Part shown: piece after piece, positions 1-8,062 of the stretch
How positions within the stretch are numbered: position 1 is the stretch's first letter
Layout: every line of letters starts with the position of its first letter
Assembly (NCBI RefSeq): GCF_015207255.1
Contig: NZ_JADEXG010000015.1
Coordinates: 26,913 to 90,912 of the forward strand
Direction: 5' to 3'
Length of the DNA: 64,000 nt
From: Vasconcelosia minhoensis LEGE 07310
GTDB taxonomy: Bacteria; Cyanobacteriota; Cyanobacteriia; Phormidesmidales; Phormidesmidaceae
Program-made: the position numbers and the translations under genes
Notes under the pieces: generated by a model
The model's database searches: none
Seen by the model: the letters and a program-made list of their open reading frames with translations, nothing else
Told to the model about the DNA's origin: nothing

Positions 1-228
1 TCATAGCGCTGGCTGGGTTGTGTCGGCATCCAGCGACCCGGTGAATCGCCGCACTAGAGCGCTGCTCAGCTCCAGGTCAAACAGCAGATGGGACATGTCT
101 GAGGTTGGGGGCTCAGTCAAGGCGAAGTCGCGGGTAAACCGATTACGATGGTTGAGGCTTAATTTTAAGTCAGTTTTGTAGCCAACGCTACTAAGGTTCG
201 CCGTATCGGCGTCTGCCCCCTGTATGTT
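1..228 (-). other. Open frame without a start codon, possible gene remnant
   Basis: The minus strand is open from about 228 down to a TGA at 3-1, about 75 codons. The only ATG lies two thirds of the way in (DMSHLLFDLELSS). No family was recognised. It could be the decayed 3' end of a gene or chance. The stretch also holds the promoter region of the solute-binding protein gene that follows on the plus strand. Confidence 0.2.
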
Positions 229-256
229 TTAAGTGAAACCGCTATTCCTTTGTCCC

Positions 257-1507
257 ATGCCTTACCTTCCCCGCCGCCGCTTCCTCTACCTTTCTGCTAC
301 CACCACCCTGGCCACCCTGGCCGCCAGCTGTACCGGCAGCCAAAAGTCTGCAAACACGCGCTTCGACCCCGGCGCGACGACCTGGGACGAGGTGGTCGAG
401 CTGGCTCGCGGCACTACGGTTAACTGGGCGATGTGGGGGGGCAGCGACCAGACCAATGCCTATGTAGACAATTGGGTGGCCGACCAGCTCCAGACCAAGT
501 ACGACGTTACTCTCAATCGGATTCCTTTAAACGACACCGTGGAAGCCGTCAATAAAGTCATCGGCGAAGTGCAGGCGGGCGTGACCGAAAATGGCAGCAT
601 TGACCTGATCTGGATTAACGGAGAAAACTTCCGCACGATGAAGCAGGGCGATTTGCTGTTTGGCCCCTTCACAGACAAGCTGCCCGCGATGCAGTACTAC
701 GACACCAGCAATGCTTCAGTTGTGAGTGACTTCGGCCTCCCCATCGATGGCTACGAAGCGCCCTATACCGGTGCCTTTTACATCATGGCGGCGAACAGCA
801 ATCAGGTGCAGAATCCGCCTCAGAACTTTGACGAGCTGCTGACCTGGGCTAAGGCCAATCCGGGCCGCTTCACCTACGTCGCCCCGCCCCAGTTCGACGG
901 CAGCCGCTTTTTACTCACGGCCCTGTACGGCACGACTGGCGGCTACGAACAATACGCCGGAGCCGAATTTGACGAGGCGCTGTGGAATCAAAAATCCCCG
1001 CAGGTGTTTGAATATCTCCAAGAGCTCGAACCCTACCTCTGGCGCGAAGGCTCGACCTATCCCCCTACCCAGAGCCGCCTGCAAGAGCTCTTCGCCAATG
1101 GCGAAATCTGGATGCTGCCTGCTTTCACCGCTCGGATTGCGGAGGGGATTGCTACCGGCCAGTTCCCGGAAACGACTGAAGCTTTTGCCATGCCAGGCAT
1201 TTCCTTAGACGATCCCTCTTTCACGGCTATTCCAGTCAATGCCAGCAACCCCGCTGCGGCAATGGTGCTCGCCAATGTTCTCTCTAGCCCAGAGGGCCAG
1301 CTCCAGAAATTCAAGCCCGAGGTCTGGGGCGACCCGCCGCTGCTAGATCGCGCTCAGCTGCCGCCAGACCTCAAGCGCGAATTCAATCAGGTGGAAGAGC
1401 AGTACGGCATCCCGCTTCAGGAGCTGTCAAAAGATACGGTGCCGGTTGTGAATGCGGAGTATACGACTCGGCTAGAGGAAATGTGGGCGGAAAAGATTGC
1501 GGTATAG
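257..1507 (+). CDS. ABC transporter solute-binding lipoprotein, YnjB-like
   Basis: Predicted substrate-binding component of an ABC importer, exported and lipid-anchored. The ATG at 257 gives MPYLPRRRFLYLSATTT, a twin-arginine-like leader followed by a lipobox ending LAASC. An in-frame GTG at 233 would add eight residues before the RRRFL motif and seems less likely. The mature part carries WAMWGGSDQTNAYVD near its start and DLIWINGENFRTMK, which I associate with the YnjB family of extracellular binding proteins. About 416 residues is normal for the family. No permease or ATPase gene follows in this window, so the partner genes are elsewhere or upstream. The ligand cannot be told from sequence. 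Confidence 0.8.
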   Translation: MPYLPRRRFLYLSATTTLATLAASCTGSQKSANTRFDPGATTWDEVVELARGTTVNWAMWGGSDQTNAYVDNWVADQLQTKYDVTLNRIPLNDTVEAVNKVIGEVQAGVTENGSIDLIWINGENFRTMKQGDLLFGPFTDKLPAMQYYDTSNASVVSDFGLPIDGYEAPYTGAFYIMAANSNQVQNPPQNFDELLTWAKANPGRFTYVAPPQFDGSRFLLTALYGTTGGYEQYAGAEFDEALWNQKSPQVFEYLQELEPYLWREGSTYPPTQSRLQELFANGEIWMLPAFTARIAEGIATGQFPETTEAFAMPGISLDDPSFTAIPVNASNPAAAMVLANVLSSPEGQLQKFKPEVWGDPPLLDRAQLPPDLKREFNQVEEQYGIPLQELSKDTVPVVNAEYTTRLEEMWAEKIAV

Positions 1508-1556
1508 AGCGCTAGCAATCAGATTTATTACACTGGGATTCAAGAGGTGAACTGAA

Positions 1557-2198
1557 ATGGTCAACGCATCCCCAACTCTGATTGCTGATGCTTGGGTAAA
1601 AGCGACCTGGGACGAGTTCTTAGCCCTAGCCGAGCAGCCCGAGCTAGAAAAAGCGCGGTTTTACTACGATTCTGGCCGGATGAGGATTGAAACCATGCCT
1701 ATTGGGTCAGCCCATGGCCGAGACAATGGGACTTTGGCCGCTTCGGTGAGCCTATATGGAACGCTCAAAAACATTCGCTACGTCTCGTTCCTCAACAGCA
1801 GCTTTCGCAAAGCCGGTGAACGCGAGTGTCAGCCGGATCTGGCCTTTTACCTTGGACCGGAATTGCCGGATATCCCACGCAGCAATAGTCCCGTCGATGT
1901 CAATCTATACGGCCCGCCTACTTTAGTGATTGAAGTATCCGCGACGACCCTAAGTGATGACCTGGGGCAGAAGCGTCTGCTGTACGAGCGGCTAGGCATA
2001 CAGGAATACTGGGTCGTGAATGTAGAAGCCGCGACGGTGATTGCGTTTGCGATCGCAGACGGCGGCAGTCGGCAAATCCAGGTTTCAACTGTCCTACCCG
2101 ACCTATCTTTATCAATTGTCGAGGAAGCCCTACGGCGCAGCCAGTCAGAGGACGACAGCGCCGTCAATCGCTGGCTATTGCAGCAGTTTAGCGCTTAG
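1557..2198 (+). CDS. Uma2 family endonuclease-like protein (DUF820)
   Basis: Member of the Uma2/DUF820 family, a PD-(D/E)XK nuclease fold greatly expanded in cyanobacteria. Supporting motifs are ATWDEFLALAEQPE at the N terminus, ECQPDLAFYLG with the metal-binding Asp, PTLVIEVSATTLSDD with the Glu, and YERLGIQEYWVVN near the C terminus. At 213 residues it is full length. AGAGGTGA precedes the ATG at a usual distance. It stands alone between a transporter gene and a radical SAM gene. Biological role of the family is poorly known. Confidence 0.85.
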   Translation: MVNASPTLIADAWVKATWDEFLALAEQPELEKARFYYDSGRMRIETMPIGSAHGRDNGTLAASVSLYGTLKNIRYVSFLNSSFRKAGERECQPDLAFYLGPELPDIPRSNSPVDVNLYGPPTLVIEVSATTLSDDLGQKRLLYERLGIQEYWVVNVEAATVIAFAIADGGSRQIQVSTVLPDLSLSIVEEALRRSQSEDDSAVNRWLLQQFSA

Positions 2199-2301
2199 TA
2201 GGCAGCTGTGCGGATGGCTGAGGGCTTGCCATTAAGCTTGCTCTCATCCGTCATGATAGCTATTGTATTATCCTTTAAACTGCCTACCCCCCAGAGTCCC
2301 T

Positions 2302-3141
2302 ATGATCTTCAAAGAACGGCAGTCTCGTGACAAAGGCGTCATCGAAGCTGGTCGCCTGATGGAGCTACATCTGTATCCCGGCAACCAGTGCAATCGAGAA
2401 TGCGACTTTTGCACCGTTTTTGGCGCGCCCAAAGGCTGGTATACCGAATATACGTCCGAGCATCTAGACGCGACGCTGCGCCAGGTGCTACTGCATGGGC
2501 AGGGGGCCGTCAAGTTTTTCGGCGGCGAGCCGACGCTAAACCATGAAAACGTGATCTGGGCGATCGCGTATCTCCGTGAGCAGGGCTTCCAGGGCGCGAT
2601 TGTGATTTACTCCAACGGCATCCAGGCCGACCGGCTGCTGGAAGTTCTCGAATCTGACCCGCTGGATAAAACGACGGCGTCGCTGAACTACTCCATTGCC
2701 ACAGGGGACGGCGCGCCGCAGATGCCGCTTTCTTCCCTGCGGAAGCTAGAGGACTATGAGCAGGCAAATCCGGGCGCGATCGCGATTGGCCATCCCGACA
2801 TCGTCGATTCCGGGCGCGGCGTCGATCCGTTTACCGGCGAAGAAACCCGGCCTAAGGTCGCCCACCGCTGCCCCCACTGCTACCCGGTCCTCAAAACCAA
2901 CGGCCAGTTTCACGCCTGCCCCTTTGCGGTCGAAAATTCCGCGCCTCACTTTCAGATTGGCAGCATTCAGGATGACCCCGAAACCGTTGCCGATAATTTT
3001 CAGACCTTTCTAAACTGGCTCGATACGGTACATGAGCCCTTCGCCATCGAGCAAGACCTTCCAGCCTGCACGGTTTGCTGGCAGCATCTAAAATCGCTTC
3101 CGCCAGCACAGTTCAAAACCACCCAATCATCATCAGTTTAG
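2302..3141 (+). CDS. Radical SAM protein with extra Cys clusters
   Basis: Radical SAM enzyme: CNRECDFC gives the CxxxCxxC motif that binds the SAM-liganding 4Fe-4S cluster, and FFGGEPTLN is the glycine-rich SAM-binding stretch. The C-terminal third has further cysteines (CPHCYP, HACPFA, CTVCWQ), suggesting a SPASM-like auxiliary cluster. I chose the ATG at 2302 (MIFKERQSRDKG); an in-frame ATG at 2263 would add 13 poorly convincing residues. The substrate is not recognisable. An APH-type kinase gene follows about 65 bp downstream on the same strand, so they may be co-transcribed, but that is inference. Confidence 0.8.
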   Translation: MIFKERQSRDKGVIEAGRLMELHLYPGNQCNRECDFCTVFGAPKGWYTEYTSEHLDATLRQVLLHGQGAVKFFGGEPTLNHENVIWAIAYLREQGFQGAIVIYSNGIQADRLLEVLESDPLDKTTASLNYSIATGDGAPQMPLSSLRKLEDYEQANPGAIAIGHPDIVDSGRGVDPFTGEETRPKVAHRCPHCYPVLKTNGQFHACPFAVENSAPHFQIGSIQDDPETVADNFQTFLNWLDTVHEPFAIEQDLPACTVCWQHLKSLPPAQFKTTQSSSV

Positions 3142-3206
3142 GATTTTGAAGATAGACAAGTCCAAGCTAAGATGTTTCTCCGAATAGCTGTTGACTGATC
3201 AACGGA

Positions 3207-4301
3207 GTGAGGAGCGGTTTGGACCTGCCATTGATAGCTGCAAAACAGTTTTGCAATACCGAAATGGTCGATGTTCAGCCCCTGGGCAACGGCAATATTA
3301 ACCGTACCTTCCTGGTGACCGCTGCTCCGACTGAGCGCTTTGTGTTGCAGCAGATCAATACGCAGGTATTTCCGCAGCCGGAGCGGATTATGCAGAATAT
3401 TCGCGTGTTTACAGAGCATGTGCGCGATCGCGTCCAGACCGCTCCTTCCGCAGACCGTTGGGAAGTCCCTCAGGTGCGCTTAACCCAGGCGCAGCAGCCC
3501 TACTGGATCGATGCTGAAGACGCTTTCTGGCGAGCCATCAGCTTTATTGAAAATACCCAGACGGTGGACCAGCTCCAGACCCTAGATCAGGCTAGTGCGG
3601 TGGGTGCTGGCTTGGGCCGGTTTCATCACCTGATTAGCGATCTGCCCCCTGCAAAACTAGCCGATACCCTCGAAGGCTTTCACATTACGCCGCGCTACCT
3701 AGAACAATATGCGGCAGTACTGGCCAAAACCTCTCCCCCGCCGACGGCTGAAGTCACCCACTGCCTTGAGTTCATCGAGGCCAGGCAATCCTGGGCCAGC
3801 GTGTTAGAAACCGCCAAAGCCCAGGGCAAGCTGCCGCTGCGCCCGATTCACGGCGACCCTAAAGTCAACAACGTTCTGCTCGATGCCGAGACGGGACAGG
3901 CGGTGGGCCTGATTGACCTGGATACGATTAAACCCGGGCTAGTTCACTATGACATTGGCGACTGCCTGCGCTCGGGCTGCAATCGGCTTGGGGAAGAAAC
4001 CGAGCAGTGGGAAGCGGTCCGGTTTGACGCCGACTTCTGCCAGGCAATTTTGCAAAGCTACCTGGCGGCGGCCCGCTCCTTTTTTCAGCCTGCCGACTAT
4101 GACTACTTGTATGACGCAATTCGCCTGATTGCCTTCGAGCTGGGGCTGAGATTTTTTACCGACTATTTAGCGGGCAACGTCTATTTCAAGGTGCACCATC
4201 CAGAACACAATTTGCTGCGGGCGCTGGTTCAGTTCCAGCTGACGCAGAGTATAGAATCGCAGGCCGAGACGCTGCACCAGCTGATTCAGGAGCTACGATG
4301 A
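3207..4301 (+). CDS. Aminoglycoside-phosphotransferase-fold kinase (APH family)
   Basis: Small-molecule kinase of the APH/choline-kinase fold. The catalytic loop is PIHGDPKVNNVLLD and the metal-binding motif is GLIDLDTIKPG, followed by YDIGDCLRSG. The N terminus has VQPLGNGNINRTFLV and FVLQQINTQVF, as in N-acetylhexosamine 1-kinase-like APH proteins, so a sugar or amino-sugar substrate is plausible but unproven. The start is uncertain: GTG at 3207 gives the longest form, while TTG at 3219 has AGGAG four bases upstream. The stop overlaps the ATG of the next gene by four bases, implying translational coupling with the DOMON-like protein. Confidence 0.75.
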   Translation: MRSGLDLPLIAAKQFCNTEMVDVQPLGNGNINRTFLVTAAPTERFVLQQINTQVFPQPERIMQNIRVFTEHVRDRVQTAPSADRWEVPQVRLTQAQQPYWIDAEDAFWRAISFIENTQTVDQLQTLDQASAVGAGLGRFHHLISDLPPAKLADTLEGFHITPRYLEQYAAVLAKTSPPPTAEVTHCLEFIEARQSWASVLETAKAQGKLPLRPIHGDPKVNNVLLDAETGQAVGLIDLDTIKPGLVHYDIGDCLRSGCNRLGEETEQWEAVRFDADFCQAILQSYLAAARSFFQPADYDYLYDAIRLIAFELGLRFFTDYLAGNVYFKVHHPEHNLLRALVQFQLTQSIESQAETLHQLIQELR

Positions 4302-4846
4302 CGCAGCCCTTTCGTCTCTATCCCTTTGCTACCTCGCCCGACCTTCAGCTCACCGGCAGCATTGCCCGGGCTGGAACAAATTTCGCGATCGCCTATCAGC
4401 TCCAGGGCGACATAGACAAGCTCGTAATGCCGCCAGCCAAGGATCACCCCTCGCGCCGCGATCGCCTCTGGGAGCATACCTGCTTTGAGTTTTTCCTAGC
4501 CAGCCCCAAGGCAAAACCCTACTGGGAATTCAACCTGTCTCCCAGCGGAGACTGGAATGCCTATCACCTTACAGACTACCGCCAAAATCTGCGACAGGAA
4601 GAACGGATTAATACGCTGAGTTTTGTGATGGCGCAGTTCCCTTTGGAAGCGGCCCCATCAGCAGGCCAAACTTACCATCTCAGCCTCGACCTCGACCTGA
4701 CCCCGCTGATCGCACCCCATCAGCCGTTAGCAGTCGGCATCAGCGCTGTAGTCGAAACTCCTAGCGGCATCACCTATTGGGCCTTGACCCATCCTGAACC
4801 TCAGCCAGATTTTCACCGCCGAGACAGCTTTACGCTGAGATTGTAA
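4298..4846 (+). CDS. DOMON-like domain protein
   Basis: Cytoplasmic protein of about 182 residues with the pattern of cyanobacterial DOMON-like domain proteins: DRLWEHTCFEFFLASP, YWEFNLSPSGDWNAYHL and a C-terminal ITYWALTHPEPQPDFH. DOMON folds bind sugars or haem; here no signal peptide is present. It overlaps the kinase gene by four bases (ATGA), so the two are very probably one transcription unit, which hints at a carbohydrate-related role. No catalytic residues are evident. Confidence 0.7.
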   Translation: MTQPFRLYPFATSPDLQLTGSIARAGTNFAIAYQLQGDIDKLVMPPAKDHPSRRDRLWEHTCFEFFLASPKAKPYWEFNLSPSGDWNAYHLTDYRQNLRQEERINTLSFVMAQFPLEAAPSAGQTYHLSLDLDLTPLIAPHQPLAVGISAVVETPSGITYWALTHPEPQPDFHRRDSFTLRL

Positions 4847-5010
4847 CCTTTCATCACTGGTCTTCATGTTAACAGGCAGAGTACGCCCAGATTTAAAACT
4901 TTGCTTTGGACGATAATTCTCTATCTAAAGAGCCATAGTATTGGGTACAAAATCCTTCAAATTCATCCATTACGAGATAAAACGTCTCATTCGATACCTG
5001 TTACTGTTAG

Positions 5011-5346
5011 GTCATCTTACTAGCAGCCCCCACCCAGCTAGCCTATACCTGGCGAGAGTCGTGGATGAATCAGCCCTCAGTTGTGACCTGGAAATTAGAG
5101 GCAGCGCAGGCCGGTACGCAGCTGCACCTTTGCCACAGCGGTCTATGCATGGATACCACGAGAGCGTTTGTGAGTCCTGTTCATTTCTGGCAGGGACAGA
5201 CGCAGGCGCAGATTGGCTCTCAGAATGGGGCTCGGATGACCGGATTAGCGGCTTTCGCTTTGGATTTTGAAGGCGAATGGGAGGAGCGACTTGCCCAGCT
5301 TGCTGAAAAATTGCCAGACCTCAAATGCTACATACCTGAGCGCTAG
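5011..5346 (+). pseudogene. 3' remnant of an AHSA1/SRPBCC-domain gene
   Basis: From 5011 the frame reads continuously through LAYTWRESWMNQPSVVTWKLE, then GTQLHLCHSGL and EWEERLAQLAEKLP. This is the C-terminal half of an AHSA1 (activator of Hsp90 ATPase-like) SRPBCC domain: the strand before VTWKLE, the GTxLxLxHSG motif and the final helix. The N-terminal half is missing; an in-frame TAG lies at 5008-5010 and nothing SRPBCC-like precedes it. An ATG at 5065 could start a 93-residue protein, but that would begin inside the fold. I read it as a decayed fragment. Confidence 0.6.
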
Positions 5347-5348
5347 TT

Positions 5349-5447
5349 CTACAGCAACACCATGAATCTGATTGCTTTTCTACTGCGATCGTCCTGGGTG
5401 ACGTAATGCAGCCGAACGCCGTTGGTTTGGAGATAGTGATGCTGCAT
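5349..5447 (-). pseudogene. 5' remnant of an alpha/beta hydrolase gene
   Basis: Starting with ATG at 5447-5445, 12 bases after the stop of the tetR-type gene, the minus strand reads MQHHYLQTNGVRLHYVTQ and then degenerates, stopping at 5351-5349. The TNGVRLHYV pattern is the usual first strand of alpha/beta hydrolase fold enzymes. Only about 18 family-like residues remain, so this is a truncated gene end abutting the SRPBCC remnant. Short, hence moderate confidence. Confidence 0.45.
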
Positions 5448-5458
5448 CGTGGGATGGC

Positions 5459-6091
5459 CTAATTTTCGAGCGGCTGAGCCTGACGGTACTGCTGAAGCCG
5501 CTGCGCAAATCCGGCGGCGGCAATTTCAGCAGTGGTTTGCAGAGCCTCTGCCGTCATCCCATCGCGCGCACTGCCAGAGAGCCCCACCAGAATCGTAACG
5601 ACATAGTCCGCCAGGGCATCGACCCGGGGGTCTATCAGGTCGGGGGCAGCGGCGGCAATGCGATCGCGAATCCGCTCTCGGGTCATGCGCCGAAAGCCAG
5701 CGGTCAGCGCTTGAGCCTGGGCGTCGGTGCAGTTGCGGGTGCCGTCGATAATCAGACAGCCAGGCCGCTCAGGATTGGCCGTATAGATCTCGGCAGCGCA
5801 CGCAAACATCTGGCCGATCACGACTTCTAGCCTATCTTCTATCGCCAGCACCTCGGGCAGCCAGCCCCCCGCCACCTGGGCATAGTGCTGGAGCGCCCGC
5901 TCAAACAGCTCGCACTTACTGCCAAAGGCGGAATAGAGGCTGGGCGCGGTAATCCCTATCGTCTTGCTCAGCTCGGCTACCCCAACGCCGTCATAGCCCC
6001 GCTGGTGAAATAGATCCATGGCAGTTGCGATCGCGGCCTCTAAGTCAAACCCTCGAGGCCGACCGCGTCCCAGTATTTTTTTAGTGGTCAC
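5459..6091 (-). CDS. TetR/AcrR family repressor, BdcR-like
   Basis: TetR-type transcription factor of 210 residues. The N-terminal helix-turn-helix is clear: GRPRGFDLEAAIATAMDLFH then VAELSKTIGITAPSLYSAFG and SKCELFERALQHY. The C-terminal half contains GCLIIDGTRNC and a ligand-binding-type helical region. It is divergent from the short-chain reductase gene with a 60-bp gap at 6092-6151, the arrangement expected for local autoregulation. The pairing with a BdcA-like reductase matches the bdcR-bdcA arrangement known from enterobacteria, so it probably represses that gene; ligand unknown. Confidence 0.85.
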   Translation of the reverse strand: MTTKKILGRGRPRGFDLEAAIATAMDLFHQRGYDGVGVAELSKTIGITAPSLYSAFGSKCELFERALQHYAQVAGGWLPEVLAIEDRLEVVIGQMFACAAEIYTANPERPGCLIIDGTRNCTDAQAQALTAGFRRMTRERIRDRIAAAAPDLIDPRVDALADYVVTILVGLSGSARDGMTAEALQTTAEIAAAGFAQRLQQYRQAQPLEN

Positions 6092-6151
6092 TAGCTTATT
6101 CTCGATTTTCCTGCTATCTTTCTATAGTAGTCGATACAAAAACGGGAAATT

Positions 6152-6865
6152 ATGGCGACGTTAACGGGCAAAAAGGCTTTAGTCCTGGGTGGCAGCCGCG
6201 GCATTGGGGCCGCCATCGTAGAGCGGCTAGCCGCAGATGGGGCCGAAACGACCTTTACCTATGGCGGTTCGGCCGAGGCAGCTCAGGCGCTAGCCGATAA
6301 AACCGGCGCGAAGACGGTTCAGGCCGACAGCGCCGATCGCGTCGCGGTCGGTAAAGTCATCGCCGACCGGGGGGCGCTGGATATTCTGGTGGTCAATGCG
6401 GGGGTTGGAGTCCTGGGTCCGGCACTGGAGCTTGACCCTAAAGCGGTCGATCGGATGATCGACATCAACGTGCGCGGCCCCTACCACGCAGCGGTCGATG
6501 CGGCGCGGCAGATGCATGACGGCGGCCGGATTGTGATTATCGGCTCGGTCAATGGCGATCGCATGCCCTTCCCCGGCGGTGCCGCCTATGCCCTGACCAA
6601 GTCGGCGGTGCAGGGGATGGTGCGCGGCCTAGCCCGAGATTTTGGCGATCGCGGCATCACGGTCAACAGCGTGCAGCCCGGCCCGGTGAATACGGATCTC
6701 AACCCAGAGGACGGGCCGATGAAGGAGCTGATGCATTCCTTTATGGCGATTAAGCGCCACGCCCAGCCGGAGGAGATTGCTGGAATGGTGGCTTATCTGG
6801 TCGGGCCAGAGGCGGCCATTGTGACAGGAGCGCAGCACTCCATTGACGGCGGCTTTGGCGCTTAG
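6152..6865 (+). CDS. bdcA: Short-chain dehydrogenase/reductase, BdcA-like
   Basis: Classical SDR of 237 residues with an NADP-binding LVLGGSRGIGAAIV motif, NAG (LVVNAGVG), catalytic Ser (IGSVNGDR) and Tyr-Lys (YALTKSAV), and the C-terminal DGGFGA. Long stretches (GGSRGIGAAIV, GALDILVVNAG, IGSVNGDRMP, MAIKRH) resemble my recollection of E. coli BdcA, the cyclic-di-GMP-binding biofilm dispersal protein also annotated as an oxidoreductase. The symbol is from this resemblance plus the divergent TetR gene and was not checked by alignment. Whether it binds cyclic di-GMP or reduces a carbonyl cannot be told here. Confidence 0.75.
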   Translation: MATLTGKKALVLGGSRGIGAAIVERLAADGAETTFTYGGSAEAAQALADKTGAKTVQADSADRVAVGKVIADRGALDILVVNAGVGVLGPALELDPKAVDRMIDINVRGPYHAAVDAARQMHDGGRIVIIGSVNGDRMPFPGGAAYALTKSAVQGMVRGLARDFGDRGITVNSVQPGPVNTDLNPEDGPMKELMHSFMAIKRHAQPEEIAGMVAYLVGPEAAIVTGAQHSIDGGFGA

Positions 6866-7061
6866 GACGGGCTGGAATAGGATTCAGAGATAGCAATCGG
6901 GGGACGGCTTCTGCCATCTCCCGGCTTGGGAGCAGCCCCACCCTGTCGTCATCGCGCCGCTGACGGGGCTCAAATACCTCACCCAGCGACTCGTCCTCAC
7001 CCCTGGGATACACTAGGATTCTAGACCTATAGGGTCAGCATTGCTCACCCGCTACCGCCCT

Positions 7062-7148
7062 ATGATTTTGTCAACGCTTGACCTCAAAACCATCATCGAC
7101 CTCACCGATGAGCAATTCCATCAGCTGTGTGAGGCCAACCCTGGAGGT
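7062..7148 (+). pseudogene. 5' remnant of a Uma2 gene
   Basis: ATG at 7062 begins MILSTLDLKTIIDLTDEQF followed by HQLCEANPGG, the standard N terminus of cyanobacterial Uma2/DUF820 proteins. After about 29 residues the similarity ends and the frame runs into the leader of the antitoxin gene. No Uma2 core follows, so this is a truncated gene start, apparently interrupted where the more AT-rich toxin-antitoxin segment begins. Confidence 0.6.
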
Positions 7149-7189
7149 TGTATTCGAGTAAACCTATATATTAACTATATGGAGAAATT

Positions 7190-7447
7190 ATGCCAACCCC
7201 AGAACAGATTCAAAAAGATATACAAGACTTGCCAGAAGAGGCACAGGCTTTGTTAGTAGACTTTATACAAATTCTCAAAAGACGTTATTCCGAAACTGTC
7301 CAGAAGGAGCAGCCGTTAGATCAACCCATCTATGAAAAATTCAAAGAAAGCGGGCTTATAGGCTGTGTATCTGCTGAAGAAAATTTATCAGAAACTTACA
7401 AGCAGGTGCTTTTTGAAGAATTAAATACAAAGTATGATCATCGTTGA
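7190..7447 (+). CDS. Antitoxin of a PIN-type toxin-antitoxin pair
   Basis: Small acidic/basic protein of 85 residues beginning MPTPEQIQKDIQDLPEEAQ and ALLVDFIQILKRRY, an amphipathic start resembling DUF2281-type antitoxins. GGAG lies eight bases before the ATG. Its 3' end overlaps the PIN-domain toxin gene by 14 bases, the usual coupling of type II modules. The segment is AT-richer than its surroundings, consistent with mobility. Family assignment rests mostly on position. Confidence 0.7.
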   Translation: MPTPEQIQKDIQDLPEEAQALLVDFIQILKRRYSETVQKEQPLDQPIYEKFKESGLIGCVSAEENLSETYKQVLFEELNTKYDHR

Positions 7448-7850
7448 CACGGGCTTCTGGTTGGCCTTAGTCGATCAAAAAGACACCTATCATCAGATCT
7501 CTAAACAGGCTCTTCAAAAATATAACGAACCCTTGATCACAACTTGGTGCGTCATGACAGAAACTTGCTACCTGCTGCTGAAACGTAAAGGGGTTCAAGC
7601 TCAAACTAACTTTATCAATGGCTTTAACCAAAACCTGTTTACAGTCTTCAACCTGGAGCCTCAGCATGGCTTGCGGATGGAACAGCTCATGCAGCAGTAT
7701 GCCAACTTACCAATGGACTTGGCTGATGCCTCCTTAGTTATCCTAGCTGAGCATTTAGGACATGGGCGTATTTTTTCAGTTGACCAGCGAGACTTCAACG
7801 CTTATCGCTGGAAAAACACCTCTCCCTTTCAAAATCTGCTGTTTGAGTAA
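7434..7850 (+). CDS. PIN-domain toxin (VapC-like RNase)
   Basis: PIN-fold ribonuclease of 138 residues. The conserved acidic residues are visible: MIIVDTGFWLALVDQ (first Asp), CVMTETCYLLL (Glu), MDLADASLVILAE (Asp) and RIFSVDQRDF (last Asp). It would cleave RNA when released from the upstream antitoxin. Gene order antitoxin-toxin with 14-base overlap supports a functional pair. The target RNA is unknown. Confidence 0.85.
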   Translation: MIIVDTGFWLALVDQKDTYHQISKQALQKYNEPLITTWCVMTETCYLLLKRKGVQAQTNFINGFNQNLFTVFNLEPQHGLRMEQLMQQYANLPMDLADASLVILAEHLGHGRIFSVDQRDFNAYRWKNTSPFQNLLFE

Positions 7851-8062
7851 TGACATATGAAATCGATGCGCCCCTTTCGCAAGGTCTCTATACCGAAATT
7901 GCATTGATTGCAGCGGACTATCTAACCATTCCCCATGCGGCAGTGGTTGTTATGCCCCGGCGAGGACGTAATGGTGAGGAAGCCACTGGCCTAATCCTCA
8001 TTGGCGGCATCGGCTTGGGTGTCTCCCCAGCGTTCTTTCATCTGGCTAATTTTTTCCGCTGA
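7850..8062 (+). CDS. Small hypothetical protein, doubtful
   Basis: ATG overlaps the toxin stop (TAATGA) and would give 70 residues with a hydrophobic middle (AALIAAD-like and VVVMPRRGRNG). No family recognised. Its last 72 bases overlap the 3' end of the convergent nuclease gene, where the reading is probably just the antisense of that gene. It may be a fragment of a lost gene or not coding. Confidence 0.25.
   Translation: MTYEIDAPLSQGLYTEIALIAADYLTIPHAAVVVMPRRGRNGEEATGLILIGGIGLGVSPAFFHLANFFR

Noticed and set aside
7850..8062. Third gene of the toxin-antitoxin operon
   Set aside because: No family recognised, and a third of it overlaps the convergent nuclease gene; kept only as a doubtful entry.
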